Assembly: GCA_902792895.1 (NCBI GenBank)
Contig: CADBBK010000009.1
Location: forward strand, 1-64,000
Direction: 5' to 3'
DNA from: an uncultured Bacteroidales bacterium
Lineage (GTDB): Bacteria; Bacteroidota; Bacteroidia; Bacteroidales; Muribaculaceae
Length of the DNA stretch: 64,000 nucleotides
Positions 43,653 through 51,000 of the stretch are shown piece by piece. The notes beneath the pieces were generated by a model that saw only the letters and a program-made list of their open reading frames with translations, did not search any database and was not told the origin of the DNA. Both the position numbers and the translations under genes were made by a program. Every line of letters begins with the position of its first letter. The stretch's first letter is position 1.

Positions 43653-44099
43653 TTACGCTTGCTCAGTCACACCCTTCTCCTCAGCCTCTATCTCCTTGGC
43701 GAGCATCTTCTTGCCAACGAAATAATTCACAAGAAATGCAATGCCCACACCGAGTGCAATCAAGCCAGAGCACACGACTGCATAGATATCGTCGGGGACA
43801 GAACCGCCCACATAACCCATCCATGCCCCTGTGCCTATCAATCCGATGCCGAGCAGAATGGCGAGACATCCCCACAGCAGTTTGGTGAGCAGTTTCTCCT
43901 TCAGCAGCCTGGGCTTGGGCGAAATTTTCTTCATGATTTCTTCGATGTCCATTTCAGGATTCTTCTCGATAGCGGCCAGCACAATTTGAGTGCGTTGGTT
44001 GGTTTCATTCATCTTCTTGCGAATGACAAACCACACGAGCATGATGGGAAGTACACAACAGATTGCAATTGGCACTAATATTTCAGAAATTGGATCCAT
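43653..44099 (-). CDS. DUF6249-type membrane protein
   Basis: 148 aa. Helix 1 is at residues 5-25 (ILVPIAICCVLPIMLVWFVI), followed by a cytosolic loop with ALAAIEKNPEMDIEEIMKKI-like sequence, and helices 2 and 3 at about 75-125. The helix-loop-helix pattern with a short GxxP-poor linker fits the DUF6249 family, small membrane proteins frequently encoded beside ECF sigma factors in Bacteroidota. It is the first gene of the sigma operon and may form part of the signal-sensing unit. Confidence 0.7.
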   Translation of the reverse strand: MDPISEILVPIAICCVLPIMLVWFVIRKKMNETNQRTQIVLAAIEKNPEMDIEEIMKKISPKPRLLKEKLLTKLLWGCLAILLGIGLIGTGAWMGYVGGSVPDDIYAVVCSGLIALGVGIAFLVNYFVGKKMLAKEIEAEEKGVTEQA

Positions 44100-44304
44100 T
44101 TTTTTATTGAATTTAAATTGTTAAACTTTCATCTTCTTGAATCACTTCCCTCGCCTGAGCTCGGGTTCTGCGGACTGCGCCTCAGCAATCACATGCGCGC
44201 TTGCATTGCGTTCGGCTTGCACCGCAGTTCACCAATAAAACAAGCTAGGATGCCAAAAGGTGACATCCATCGCTGTTTTTTTCAAAATATTTACCAAAAA
44301 ACTT

Positions 44305-45393
44305 CTATAGCAGTGTTTGGATGAAGGCGGCCATCATCGGGGTGTGGCGGCGCACGTCGCGATACAGCGCCAGCTGGTTGCGTGTTCGGTCCAGGTTATG
44401 GGTGGGATACTTGATTTTGTAGTAGGTGTCGCCGTTGATGTAATCGGCCAGGAAGCGCACGCACTGCATGAAGGGGAACAGGGCTGTAGCATAGGGAAGC
44501 ATCTCAATCTCGATGGGCGTGAGGAAGTCGCGGGCCGACTCTAGATAGCCTGTCGTGAAGGCCTTGAAGATGGCCTCGTTGAAGCCCACACGGGACAAGT
44601 CAGGATCATCCTCGGCAGTGAAGTTGGCACCGGTGCGCAGGAAATCACCGTAGTCCGAGAAGATGAACGACGGCATCACCGTGTCCAGGTCGATGACGCA
44701 CAGCACCTGGCCCTGCTGGTCAAACAGCATGTTGTTGACCTTGGTGTCGCAGTGGCAGATGCGTTTGGGCAACTTGCCCTCGCGGTAGAGCCGTTCGGCC
44801 TGGCACATCTCGTCGGCATCGCGCTCCAGTTCCTCGACGATATCGCGCACCTCGTCAAGACGGTTTGCAGTATCGTTAGCGACAGCCTCTCGCAGTTGAC
44901 GCATGCGCAGTTCCATGTTGTGGAAGTCGGGGATGGTCTCGCCCAGCGGCTCGGGCACGTCAACCAGCATTTTCTCGAAGTTTCCGAAAGCCTTGCCGCA
45001 GTCATAGGCGCTCTCGGGCGTAACAGCCTCGTTGGTGACAGTATCGGGGATATACACCATCACGCGCCAGTAGCGGTCGGCCTCGTCGCGGTAGTAGGTC
45101 TTGCCACTGCGGGCCTTGACTAATTGCAGCACCTTGCGGTCGATGTCATCGGTATTGCAGGCTTCCAGCCTGCAGCGGATGTGAGCCGTCACCACCTCGA
45201 TGTTGTGCTGCAGCAGGTCCACATCCTGGAAGATGGCGTTGTTGATGCGTTGCAGCACATAGTCGGGTGCGGTGCCCTCGGTAATCACATGGTAGGTGTC
45301 GTTGATGAGTCCGTTGCCCAAAGGCTTAACGTCCTTGACCGTACCCTTTATTTCAAATTGTGCCAGAATGCCGGCAGTATCGATATTCTCCAT
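44305..45393 (-). CDS. APH-fold kinase, N-acetylhexosamine kinase-like
   Basis: 362 aa of the aminoglycoside-phosphotransferase fold. The nucleotide and catalytic loop is H214-C-D216-T-K218-V-N-N (CHCDTKVNNMLFD) and the metal Asp is in CVIDLDTVMPSF (D235, D237). The DTKxNN-LFD and VIDLDTVMP signatures are those of NahK, N-acetylhexosamine 1-kinase, rather than drug-resistance APHs. It lies downstream of a GH109 N-acetylgalactosaminidase on the same strand, so phosphorylation of released GalNAc (or GlcNAc) is the likely job. Confidence 0.82.
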   Translation of the reverse strand: MENIDTAGILAQFEIKGTVKDVKPLGNGLINDTYHVITEGTAPDYVLQRINNAIFQDVDLLQHNIEVVTAHIRCRLEACNTDDIDRKVLQLVKARSGKTYYRDEADRYWRVMVYIPDTVTNEAVTPESAYDCGKAFGNFEKMLVDVPEPLGETIPDFHNMELRMRQLREAVANDTANRLDEVRDIVEELERDADEMCQAERLYREGKLPKRICHCDTKVNNMLFDQQGQVLCVIDLDTVMPSFIFSDYGDFLRTGANFTAEDDPDLSRVGFNEAIFKAFTTGYLESARDFLTPIEIEMLPYATALFPFMQCVRFLADYINGDTYYKIKYPTHNLDRTRNQLALYRDVRRHTPMMAAFIQTLL

Positions 45394-45413
45394 TATTAGT
45401 CCCCTTTTTTTTA

Positions 45414-45472
45414 GTTTCTAGATACTCTAGATAATCTAGAAGTTCTAGATACTCTAGAAAACCTAGAAAATT
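45414..45472. repeat. TCTAGATAC nonamer tandem tract
   Basis: About six 9-bp units (CTAGATACT, CTAGATAAT, CTAGAAGTT, CTAGATACT, CTAGAAAAC, CTAGAAAAT) lie in the leader of the kinase gene. The period is 9 and the CTAGA core is invariant, while the last four bases drift. Confidence 0.8.
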
Positions 45473-45502
45473 AAACTCCTAACTCCTAACTCCTCACACC
45501 TA
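45473..45502. repeat. ACTCCTA heptad tract beginning at the GH109 stop codon
   Basis: On the minus (coding) strand this is GTGTGAGGAGTTAGGAGTTAG, directly after the GH109 stop codon: the same GTTAGGA unit and the same placement as at 32256 and 34434. Confidence 0.65.
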
Positions 45503-47023
45503 ATGCTTTTCCCAATACTTAGCGCCTTTGGCTTTCAGTTGCTTGGTGAATTCCATAGCCGTGGCACGTGTTGCGGCCTCGTCCTCGGGCTTGGCCCAGG
45601 CATGGCGGTATCCACGGAACCTGCTCCACTCGCCTCGGGTGAAATCAGGCACTTGTACAGGCTTGTTGCCGTTGTCCATCGAGAGGCTCCCCAGTTCGGC
45701 CAGGCAGCACCATTCGGCCAGGTCATACACGTCAATGTCGAGCGGTAGCCCGTTCTGCAGGCAATAGACCAGGCGCGAGTCCATGATGAAGTCCATACCA
45801 CCATGGCCACCCACTTCCTTGGCCTCCTCGCCATAGCGTTTCACGAGAGGCGAAGTGAACCTCTGTAGGAGCGCCTCGGTATCCTCTTTGCTCAGGTAGG
45901 AATGGCCCGTATAGTCCTTGCTGACATTGACACCGGCCTTTTTCATTACCTCGGTGGCCAGCGCGAATCCCTCGACGGGATATTTGTTGACAAAGCCCTT
46001 GGTGCCGGTGAGTTGGTACATGCGGTTATAGGGTTGCGGCGTCATCACGTTGTGGTGGATCTCGATGACCTTGCCCTTCTCGGTTGAGATGAGTGTAGTC
46101 GTGTGGTCACCGTTCTTGAAGTTGTTGCAATACTCGCCTGTGCGGGCCTTGAACAGTTCCTGGCCATTAAAGGAGCGGGTATCCATCGCCACCAGCGTTC
46201 TCATGCGGTCGCCACGGTGAAGGTTAAGCACTTGGGCGATGGGGCCCAGACCATGGGTGGGATAAACGTCTCCGCGGAACTTGCTATTGTAGTCCAGGCG
46301 CCAGCCGAGTTTGTCGTCGGCCCCACGTTTCCAATATTCGTCCCAATAGGGTGACAGCTCGTGGCGGTAGGCTCCCTGCACATAAATCACTTCGCCCAGC
46401 AGACCTCTCTGAGCCATGTAGAGCGAGTTGAGCTCAAAGAAGTCATAGCAGCAGTTCTCGAGCATCATCACGTGTAGGCGTTTGCTCTCGCTCAGGTTAA
46501 TCAGCGACCAAATCTCGGTCATATTCATGGCCGAGGGCACCTCGATGGCGACGTGATGGCCATGCTCGAGGGCCTCGCGGGCTATCAGGTAGTGGTGAAG
46601 CCAGTCGGTGGCGATATACACCAGGTCGATGTCGGTGCGTTTACATAAATCCTTATAGCCATCTTCGCCGTAATAGATGTCGGCGGCGGGCATCGATGCC
46701 TTGCGCAGAATCTCCTGACAGGCCTCGGCGCGGTCGCGCTCGTGGTCACACAGGGCTTTCACCTCGATGCCGGGAATGTGTGTCCAGCGCTCCACTGCGT
46801 CGGGTCCGCGCATGCCCAGTCCCACGAAGGCCACCCTCACGACAGGAATTTTCTCAACTGTAAGTCCAAGCGCCGACCGCTGACCACCAGGTCGCTCAGG
46901 CACCTCGGTCACTATCGTCCCGTCCTTGATGGTATAAGGCCAATTAAACTGCGCCAATGCGGTAAACGACATCAGCGAAAATAACCCCAAAACAAGTGCT
47001 ATGATATATTTCTGTCTCATCAT
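45500..47023 (-). CDS. GH109-type glycosidase / Gfo-Idh-MocA protein
   Basis: 507 aa with signal peptide MMRQKYIIALVLGLFSLMSFTALA (a second ATG follows at once). The NAD-binding fold starts at VVRVAFVGLGMRGPDAVERW (68-73 GLGMRG). IDLVYIATDWLHHYLIA, HVAIEVPSAMNMTE and GGHGGMDFIMDSRLVYCLQNG are characteristic of family GH109, alpha-N-acetylgalactosaminidases that use NAD+ in the reaction. It probably releases GalNAc from mucin-type or other glycans in the periplasm. It starts right at the stop of the SDR gene and lies upstream of the hexosamine kinase. Confidence 0.88.
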   Translation of the reverse strand: MMRQKYIIALVLGLFSLMSFTALAQFNWPYTIKDGTIVTEVPERPGGQRSALGLTVEKIPVVRVAFVGLGMRGPDAVERWTHIPGIEVKALCDHERDRAEACQEILRKASMPAADIYYGEDGYKDLCKRTDIDLVYIATDWLHHYLIAREALEHGHHVAIEVPSAMNMTEIWSLINLSESKRLHVMMLENCCYDFFELNSLYMAQRGLLGEVIYVQGAYRHELSPYWDEYWKRGADDKLGWRLDYNSKFRGDVYPTHGLGPIAQVLNLHRGDRMRTLVAMDTRSFNGQELFKARTGEYCNNFKNGDHTTTLISTEKGKVIEIHHNVMTPQPYNRMYQLTGTKGFVNKYPVEGFALATEVMKKAGVNVSKDYTGHSYLSKEDTEALLQRFTSPLVKRYGEEAKEVGGHGGMDFIMDSRLVYCLQNGLPLDIDVYDLAEWCCLAELGSLSMDNGNKPVQVPDFTRGEWSRFRGYRHAWAKPEDEAATRATAMEFTKQLKAKGAKYWEKH

Positions 47024-47737
47024 TCATTTATTTAATTTCCAACCATGGTCGCCATGATAAATCATTTGGTGGGTCATGCCACCGTCAATACAGATGTTTT
47101 CACCCGTAATAAAGGTCGCCTTGTCTGAGCAGAGGTACAGTACCATGTTGGCGATATCCATGGGGTTGCCTACCCTGCCGACGGGCTGTTGAGTGGCGTC
47201 TGGTCCTTTATAAACGGTATAAGCTGTGTCAATCCAACCTGGAGAAATCGAGTTGACCCTAATACGACCAGCAAGGCTGACCGCCAGGGCATGAGTCAGT
47301 GCCGCAATTCCGCCTTTGGCAGCGGTGTAACTCTCGGTCTGAGGTTGGCTCATGCGGTCACGAGAAGAGGAGATGTTCACAATCGCAGCCCCCTCGGCAA
47401 AATAAGGAGAGAAGAGTTTGGTGAGGTAGAACGGTGCGGTGACACCAACGCTCATCGCATACTGGAACTCCTCGTAGCTGCACTCGTCAATCCCTTTCAT
47501 CAGCGGCAGGGCATTGTTGATGAGATAGTCCACCCGACCATGTTTCTGGATGACCTCGCGGGCAAAACGATCCAGCACTTGTTTGTCAGCGATATCACCC
47601 ACGAAGTGATTTCCAGGCTGCTTGTCAATCACGCAGACGTGCGCACCAGCCTTGAGAAACTCGTCGGCGATGCAGCACCCTATTCCCTGCGCGCCCCCTG
47701 TCACGACCGCTATCTTATCTTTAAAACTCATTCCCAT
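47024..47737 (-). CDS. Short-chain dehydrogenase/reductase
   Basis: 237 aa (an alternative ATG two codons later gives MSFKDKIAVV). The cofactor motif is TGGAQGIG, the catalytic Ser lies in IVNISSSRDR and the Tyr-x-x-x-Lys in ESYTAAKGGI; PGWIDT and GGMTHQM follow at the expected distances. It is a cytosolic NAD(P)-dependent oxidoreductase with unknown substrate. Its stop codon touches the GH109 start, so they are co-transcribed; a -7 box is at 47767-47774. Confidence 0.9.
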   Translation of the reverse strand: MGMSFKDKIAVVTGGAQGIGCCIADEFLKAGAHVCVIDKQPGNHFVGDIADKQVLDRFAREVIQKHGRVDYLINNALPLMKGIDECSYEEFQYAMSVGVTAPFYLTKLFSPYFAEGAAIVNISSSRDRMSQPQTESYTAAKGGIAALTHALAVSLAGRIRVNSISPGWIDTAYTVYKGPDATQQPVGRVGNPMDIANMVLYLCSDKATFITGENICIDGGMTHQMIYHGDHGWKLNK

Positions 47738-47766
47738 TGTGGCATTTAATGATAACTTTACGGGAA

Positions 47767-47774
47767 CAAATATA
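47767..47774 (-). promoter_or_regulatory. -7 box for the SDR-GH109 operon
   Basis: Minus-strand TATATTTG, 30 bp before the SDR start at 47737. Confidence 0.4.
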
Positions 47775-47871
47775 GCAACAATTCAGCAGTTTAGCCCACT
47801 GAACTGAAATTTTTTAGAAGAAAAACTGTTGAGATGATGAACACCAACTGAACGCAGCACAGTCGAATGAA

Positions 47872-48381
47872 CTATTCCTCCTTATTTTCGTTAAGACCCG
47901 TCCCTGTGATGTCGTTTTTTTCTATCAACCGGTTTTCTTGACTCTCGGTTGATGACAAGCGTGACAGCCAATAAGAGAGAAAACCGAAGGGAATCATCAG
48001 AACAATAGCCAACAGGAACACTCCTGCAAACCAAATGATGTGTATCACCACCAGAGGATAAGCCTCAATGTCTTGGTAGAATTGTGAAGAAATCAACATC
48101 ATAATCAAAAAGAGTGCAGTTATCATCCCACAAAAATAGAGCACCATCTTCATCGCCAATAACATCCAGTGGCTATTTTTCCATTGGGCAAAAGCCAAAC
48201 GGATACTCAACCATGATAATCCCGCTGGGACCAACGTAAGGATGATCATCCCGATCGCATTATCAAAATAAACGAACTTCATCACTAGTGTGTAAAAGGC
48301 TGCAACACCCACCCCCAGCAGTAGTGAGAAAAGCAACGTGACTATCTGATATTTCCTTTTCTTATCTTGAGATAATTTCAT
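47872..48381 (-). CDS. Four-helix membrane protein of unknown function
   Basis: 169 aa starting MKLSQDKKRKYQIVTLLF. Four hydrophobic segments (about 13-35, 41-60, 75-98, 108-140) and a charged C-terminal tail (QENRLIEKNDITG). No family is recognised. A -7 box (TATCTTTG, minus strand, 48439-48446) lies about 58 bp upstream. It is isolated between the SDR operon and the divergent glutathione peroxidase gene. Confidence 0.72.
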   Translation of the reverse strand: MKLSQDKKRKYQIVTLLFSLLLGVGVAAFYTLVMKFVYFDNAIGMIILTLVPAGLSWLSIRLAFAQWKNSHWMLLAMKMVLYFCGMITALFLIMMLISSQFYQDIEAYPLVVIHIIWFAGVFLLAIVLMIPFGFLSYWLSRLSSTESQENRLIEKNDITGTGLNENKEE

Positions 48382-48438
48382 TGAACAAAAAATTGAGACG
48401 TTTGTATTGGTATTATTGGTTCTGAGTTGATATTGCCG

Positions 48439-48446
48439 CAAAGATA
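48439..48446 (-). promoter_or_regulatory. -7 box for the four-helix membrane protein
   Basis: Minus-strand TATCTTTG, 58 bp before the start at 48381. Confidence 0.45.
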
Positions 48447-48530
48447 CAACTCTTCTCAAGTAATCGCATTAAAAATGCGGAAAAATAGGAAAAGGCACCG
48501 TAAATCCATTTAACTCGATGGCAAAAAATA

Positions 48531-48589
48531 ATATCGCGCACGATATATTGTTAAACTATCTTAAAGTTTATGATAAAATCGCTTGCGAT
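48531..48589 (+). promoter_or_regulatory. Two inverted repeats upstream of the peroxidase-regulator operon
   Basis: ATATCG-CGCA-CGATAT (48531-48546) and ATCGC-TT-GCGAT (48578-48589) share the ATCG/CGAT half-site. They lie 60-120 bp before the glutathione peroxidase ATG. Two dyads in front of an operon that encodes a MarR-type regulator are good candidates for its binding sites. Confidence 0.5.
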
Positions 48590-48649
48590 ATAAAACATTT
48601 GTAGTAATTTAGCGCCGTAAGCGATGAAATAGTAATTAAAAGAGACAAA

Positions 48650-49195
48650 ATGGCAAAGATTTATGATTTTAAGGCTCTGACGAGCAGAGGTAAAGAGATT
48701 GACTTCAAGGAGTTTGAGGGCAAGGTATTGTTGATTGTGAATACCGCCAGCAAGTGCGGTTTCACGCCCCAATTCGCAGGGTTGGAGGAACTCAACCAGA
48801 AGTATAAAGATAAGGGGTTGGTCATCATCGGTTTCCCCTGCAACCAGTTTAAAGAGCAAGACCCTGGCACCGACGGACAGATTGAGGAATTCTGCCAGCT
48901 GAACTACGGCGTGACTTTCCAGATTATGAAGAAGATTGACGTGAACGGCCCCGCCGCAGAACCCATCTTCGAGTACCTGAAGGCTCAGGCTCCTACCGAG
49001 GAGTACCACGGCCTTAAGGCCAAGGGTGCCGCATTGCTCTTCAAGACCCTCAGCAACAGTGTGGAGAAGGACAGCGACATCAAGTGGAACTTCACCAAGT
49101 TCCTGATTTCGAAGGATGGCGAGACCATCAAGCGTTATGCTCCCACCACCGAGCCCAAGGATTTCGAGAAAGACGTCGAGGCCATGTTGGCCTAA
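48650..49195 (+). CDS. Glutathione peroxidase-family thiol peroxidase
   Basis: 181 aa. The peroxidatic Cys is C36 in NTASKCGFTPQ, with GFPCNQFKEQDPG and KWNFTKFLI supplying the Gln, Trp and Asn of the active site. It is a Cys, not selenocysteine, enzyme; such bacterial members usually use thioredoxin. It is cytosolic, with no signal peptide. The OhrR-like regulator gene follows 9 bp downstream, so a peroxide-responsive operon is likely. Confidence 0.93.
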   Translation: MAKIYDFKALTSRGKEIDFKEFEGKVLLIVNTASKCGFTPQFAGLEELNQKYKDKGLVIIGFPCNQFKEQDPGTDGQIEEFCQLNYGVTFQIMKKIDVNGPAAEPIFEYLKAQAPTEEYHGLKAKGAALLFKTLSNSVEKDSDIKWNFTKFLISKDGETIKRYAPTTEPKDFEKDVEAMLA

Positions 49196-49204
49196 AGCAT
49201 TAAC

Positions 49205-49645
49205 ATGCACGCAGAGTTACAATTAGATAATCAAGTCTGCTTCCGCCTCTATACGGCAGCCAGATTGGTCACACACGCCTATACACCGATGCTGACAGAG
49301 CTGGGCATCACCTATCCGCAGTATCTGGTGCTGATGGTGCTGTGGGAAAAGGACTGCCAGCCCGTGAACGACATCGCCCATCGGCTGATGCTGGAGACCA
49401 ACACCGTCACGCCACTGCTCCAACGCATGGAGAAACTCGGGATTGTCAGCCGCAAAAGGGGGGAGCAAGACAAACGTCAACACCTCGTCAGCCTGACCGC
49501 AAAAGGTCGTGAGATGGAACAGAAAGCCTATGACCTCATTCCTGCCGGCATGAGTGAACAACTCGCTTCATGCCCGCTGAAACTTGAGGACTATCAGCGC
49601 CTTGCTCAAGAACTTGACTCAATTATTAACACGTTTAAAAAATAA
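49205..49645 (+). CDS. MarR-family regulator, OhrR-like
   Basis: 146 aa. The N-terminal Cys (C12 in LDNQVCFRLYTAAR) sits where the peroxide-sensing Cys of OhrR is found. The winged helix follows (GITYPQYLVLMVLWE, NDIAHRLMLETNTVTPLLQRMEKLGIVSRKR, DKRQHLVSLT). OhrR-type repressors release DNA on oxidation by organic hydroperoxide. Linkage to a peroxidase gene fits. Dyads at 48531-48589 may be its operator. Confidence 0.88.
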   Translation: MHAELQLDNQVCFRLYTAARLVTHAYTPMLTELGITYPQYLVLMVLWEKDCQPVNDIAHRLMLETNTVTPLLQRMEKLGIVSRKRGEQDKRQHLVSLTAKGREMEQKAYDLIPAGMSEQLASCPLKLEDYQRLAQELDSIINTFKK

Positions 49646-49652
49646 AGGAATT

Positions 49653-49838
49653 ATGGCACATCAATGCGAAAGCTGCAAATTCCGTGCACATTACGACCAG
49701 AAACCCAATTCCCTGCTGGGTCGTTTCTGGCGGTGGCACATTAACTTCTGCCCTGGCTGGAAAGGCTATTTTACCAGCCTGAGCGACGAACAAAAGGATG
49801 AACTCCGCAAGAAATATCAATTTACCAAATACCAGTAA
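49653..49838 (+). CDS. Small Cys-rich FRAHY protein, copy 2
   Basis: 61 aa, MAHQCESCKFRAHYDQKP then SLLGRFWRWHINFCPGWKGY. It is clearly paralogous to copy 1 at 4722-4904, with identical CxxCKFRAHY and FWRWHINFCPGW. It starts 7 bp after the OhrR-like gene and so joins a redox operon, which strengthens the idea of a thiol- or metal-related role. Function unknown. Confidence 0.8.
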   Translation: MAHQCESCKFRAHYDQKPNSLLGRFWRWHINFCPGWKGYFTSLSDEQKDELRKKYQFTKYQ

Positions 49839-49843
49839 AGGAT

Positions 49844-49918
49844 ATGAAGAAAATGATATTTAGTCTCATAGCCATTATGTGCGTGCTGGGTGTATCGGCA
49901 CAAAGTACAATATATTAA
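49844..49918 (+). pseudogene. Orphan signal peptide, remnant of a secreted nitroreductase
   Basis: A 24-codon frame, MKKMIFSLIAIMCVLGVSAQ plus four residues, then a stop. It closely resembles the signal peptide of the nitroreductase at 60126-60734 (MKKIFFCLMAIIGVLGMTAQ). The mature domain is missing, so this looks like the decapitated start of a paralogue left by deletion. It is 5 bp after copy 2 of the Cys protein. Confidence 0.55.
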
Positions 49919-49942
49919 ATAACCATAATAACTATTAGCTCT

Positions 49943-50506
49943 ATGAAAAGTTTTGGATCAAAACCGTGGATTCTTCCACAACCCGTATTGATTATTGGTA
50001 CCTACGACATGTATGGCAAGCCCAATGCTATGAACGCGGCATGGGGCGGACAGTGGGATAATGACGAAATCATGATTTCGCTTGGCTCTCACGCCACGAC
50101 CGATAATCTCAAAAACAACCGTGACCTGACAGTTGCCTTTGCCACTGCCCAAACTATGGTGGCAGCAGACTACGTGGGCATTACCAGTGGCCGTGACACG
50201 CCCGACAAGATGGAAAAGGCGGGTTGGACTGTTGTGAAAGCGCCCAACGTAAATGCCCCTATGTTCAAGGAGTTCCCGATGACATTGGAATGCCGCATCA
50301 AGGAAAAACTCGACGAAACAGCATCGGGCTATAACCTTGTGGCCAAGATTGTCAACGTCCTCTGCGATGAGAAATACCTGGCAATCGACGGTGAACCCGA
50401 CGTTGAGAAAATGGAGATTATCACCTTCGACCCCATTCACCACCACTACATCCAGTTGGGCAAGAAGGTTGGCAACGCATTTGCCGACGGCACTCAAATA
50501 AAGTGA
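49943..50506 (+). CDS. Flavin reductase-family protein (flavoredoxin-like)
   Basis: 187 aa. FMN-binding split-barrel fold: KPWILPQPVLIIGTYDMYGKPNAMNAAWGG, IMISLGSHATTDNLKNN and DLTVAFATAQ are typical of the flavin reductase-like family used as FMN-binding electron carriers or NAD(P)H:flavin reductases. No signal peptide. It follows the redox operon on the same strand by 24 bp and may be part of it. Confidence 0.88.
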   Translation: MKSFGSKPWILPQPVLIIGTYDMYGKPNAMNAAWGGQWDNDEIMISLGSHATTDNLKNNRDLTVAFATAQTMVAADYVGITSGRDTPDKMEKAGWTVVKAPNVNAPMFKEFPMTLECRIKEKLDETASGYNLVAKIVNVLCDEKYLAIDGEPDVEKMEIITFDPIHHHYIQLGKKVGNAFADGTQIK

Positions 50507-50640
50507 GAACCGCAAGCAGGGAAGAAGACTAGACGGCAGGTACAAACTTGTCAGCCTTCTCAAGTTCCTGATGCCGATACTTGCGGTGGCTTACGGCACT
50601 GCGCTGATTATTGTCACGGCATGGCCAAGAAGATTCTAGA

Positions 50641-50928
50641 ATGTCATCCAATTCACTAAAAGGCACGATTTCACGCCTATGGCATCAGTTGAAGTCCTGG
50701 CTGCAATCACTCTCGTTCAGGACAGGTGTCATCGTGTTGTTGTGCTGCATACCGTTCTATATACTGTCCTTTGCCCAAATGCTGCTTCCCATCAGCGTTA
50801 CGGCAAAGGGCGTATTATGGACCATCCTCTTTGGCCTAGCCAAAACCTGTCAATACGGAGGCCTGACAATCCTGGGCGTCGAAGGCTACAAACGCCTCAA
50901 GAACAAATTCAAACGCAATACGCCCTGA
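50641..50928 (+). CDS. Small two-helix membrane protein (transporter-suffix-like)
   Basis: 95 aa from MSSNSLKGTISRLWHQL; an earlier ATG adds 10 residues. Two membrane segments: about 22-50 (FRTGVIVLLCCIPFYILSFA) and 52-75 (ISVTAKGVLWTILFGLAKT), then a basic tail (YKRLKNKFKRNTP). The QMLLPIS, KGVLW, LFGLAKT.QYGGLTILGVEG pattern matches the short transporter suffix domain seen at the end of some transporters or as free small proteins. Function unknown. It stands between flavin reductase and the convergent murA. Confidence 0.68.
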   Translation: MSSNSLKGTISRLWHQLKSWLQSLSFRTGVIVLLCCIPFYILSFAQMLLPISVTAKGVLWTILFGLAKTCQYGGLTILGVEGYKRLKNKFKRNTP

Positions 50929-51000
50929 CTCTGCATCAGGTCATCTTGATTGTGTCTTGAAGCGTAAAAAAAACAGGACTGTCCACTCTCACGTGTGTGA

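Noticed and set aside
44305-45393. Aminoglycoside resistance phosphotransferase
   Set aside because: The DTKxNN and VIDLDTVMP signatures and the GH109 neighbour fit an N-acetylhexosamine kinase better.
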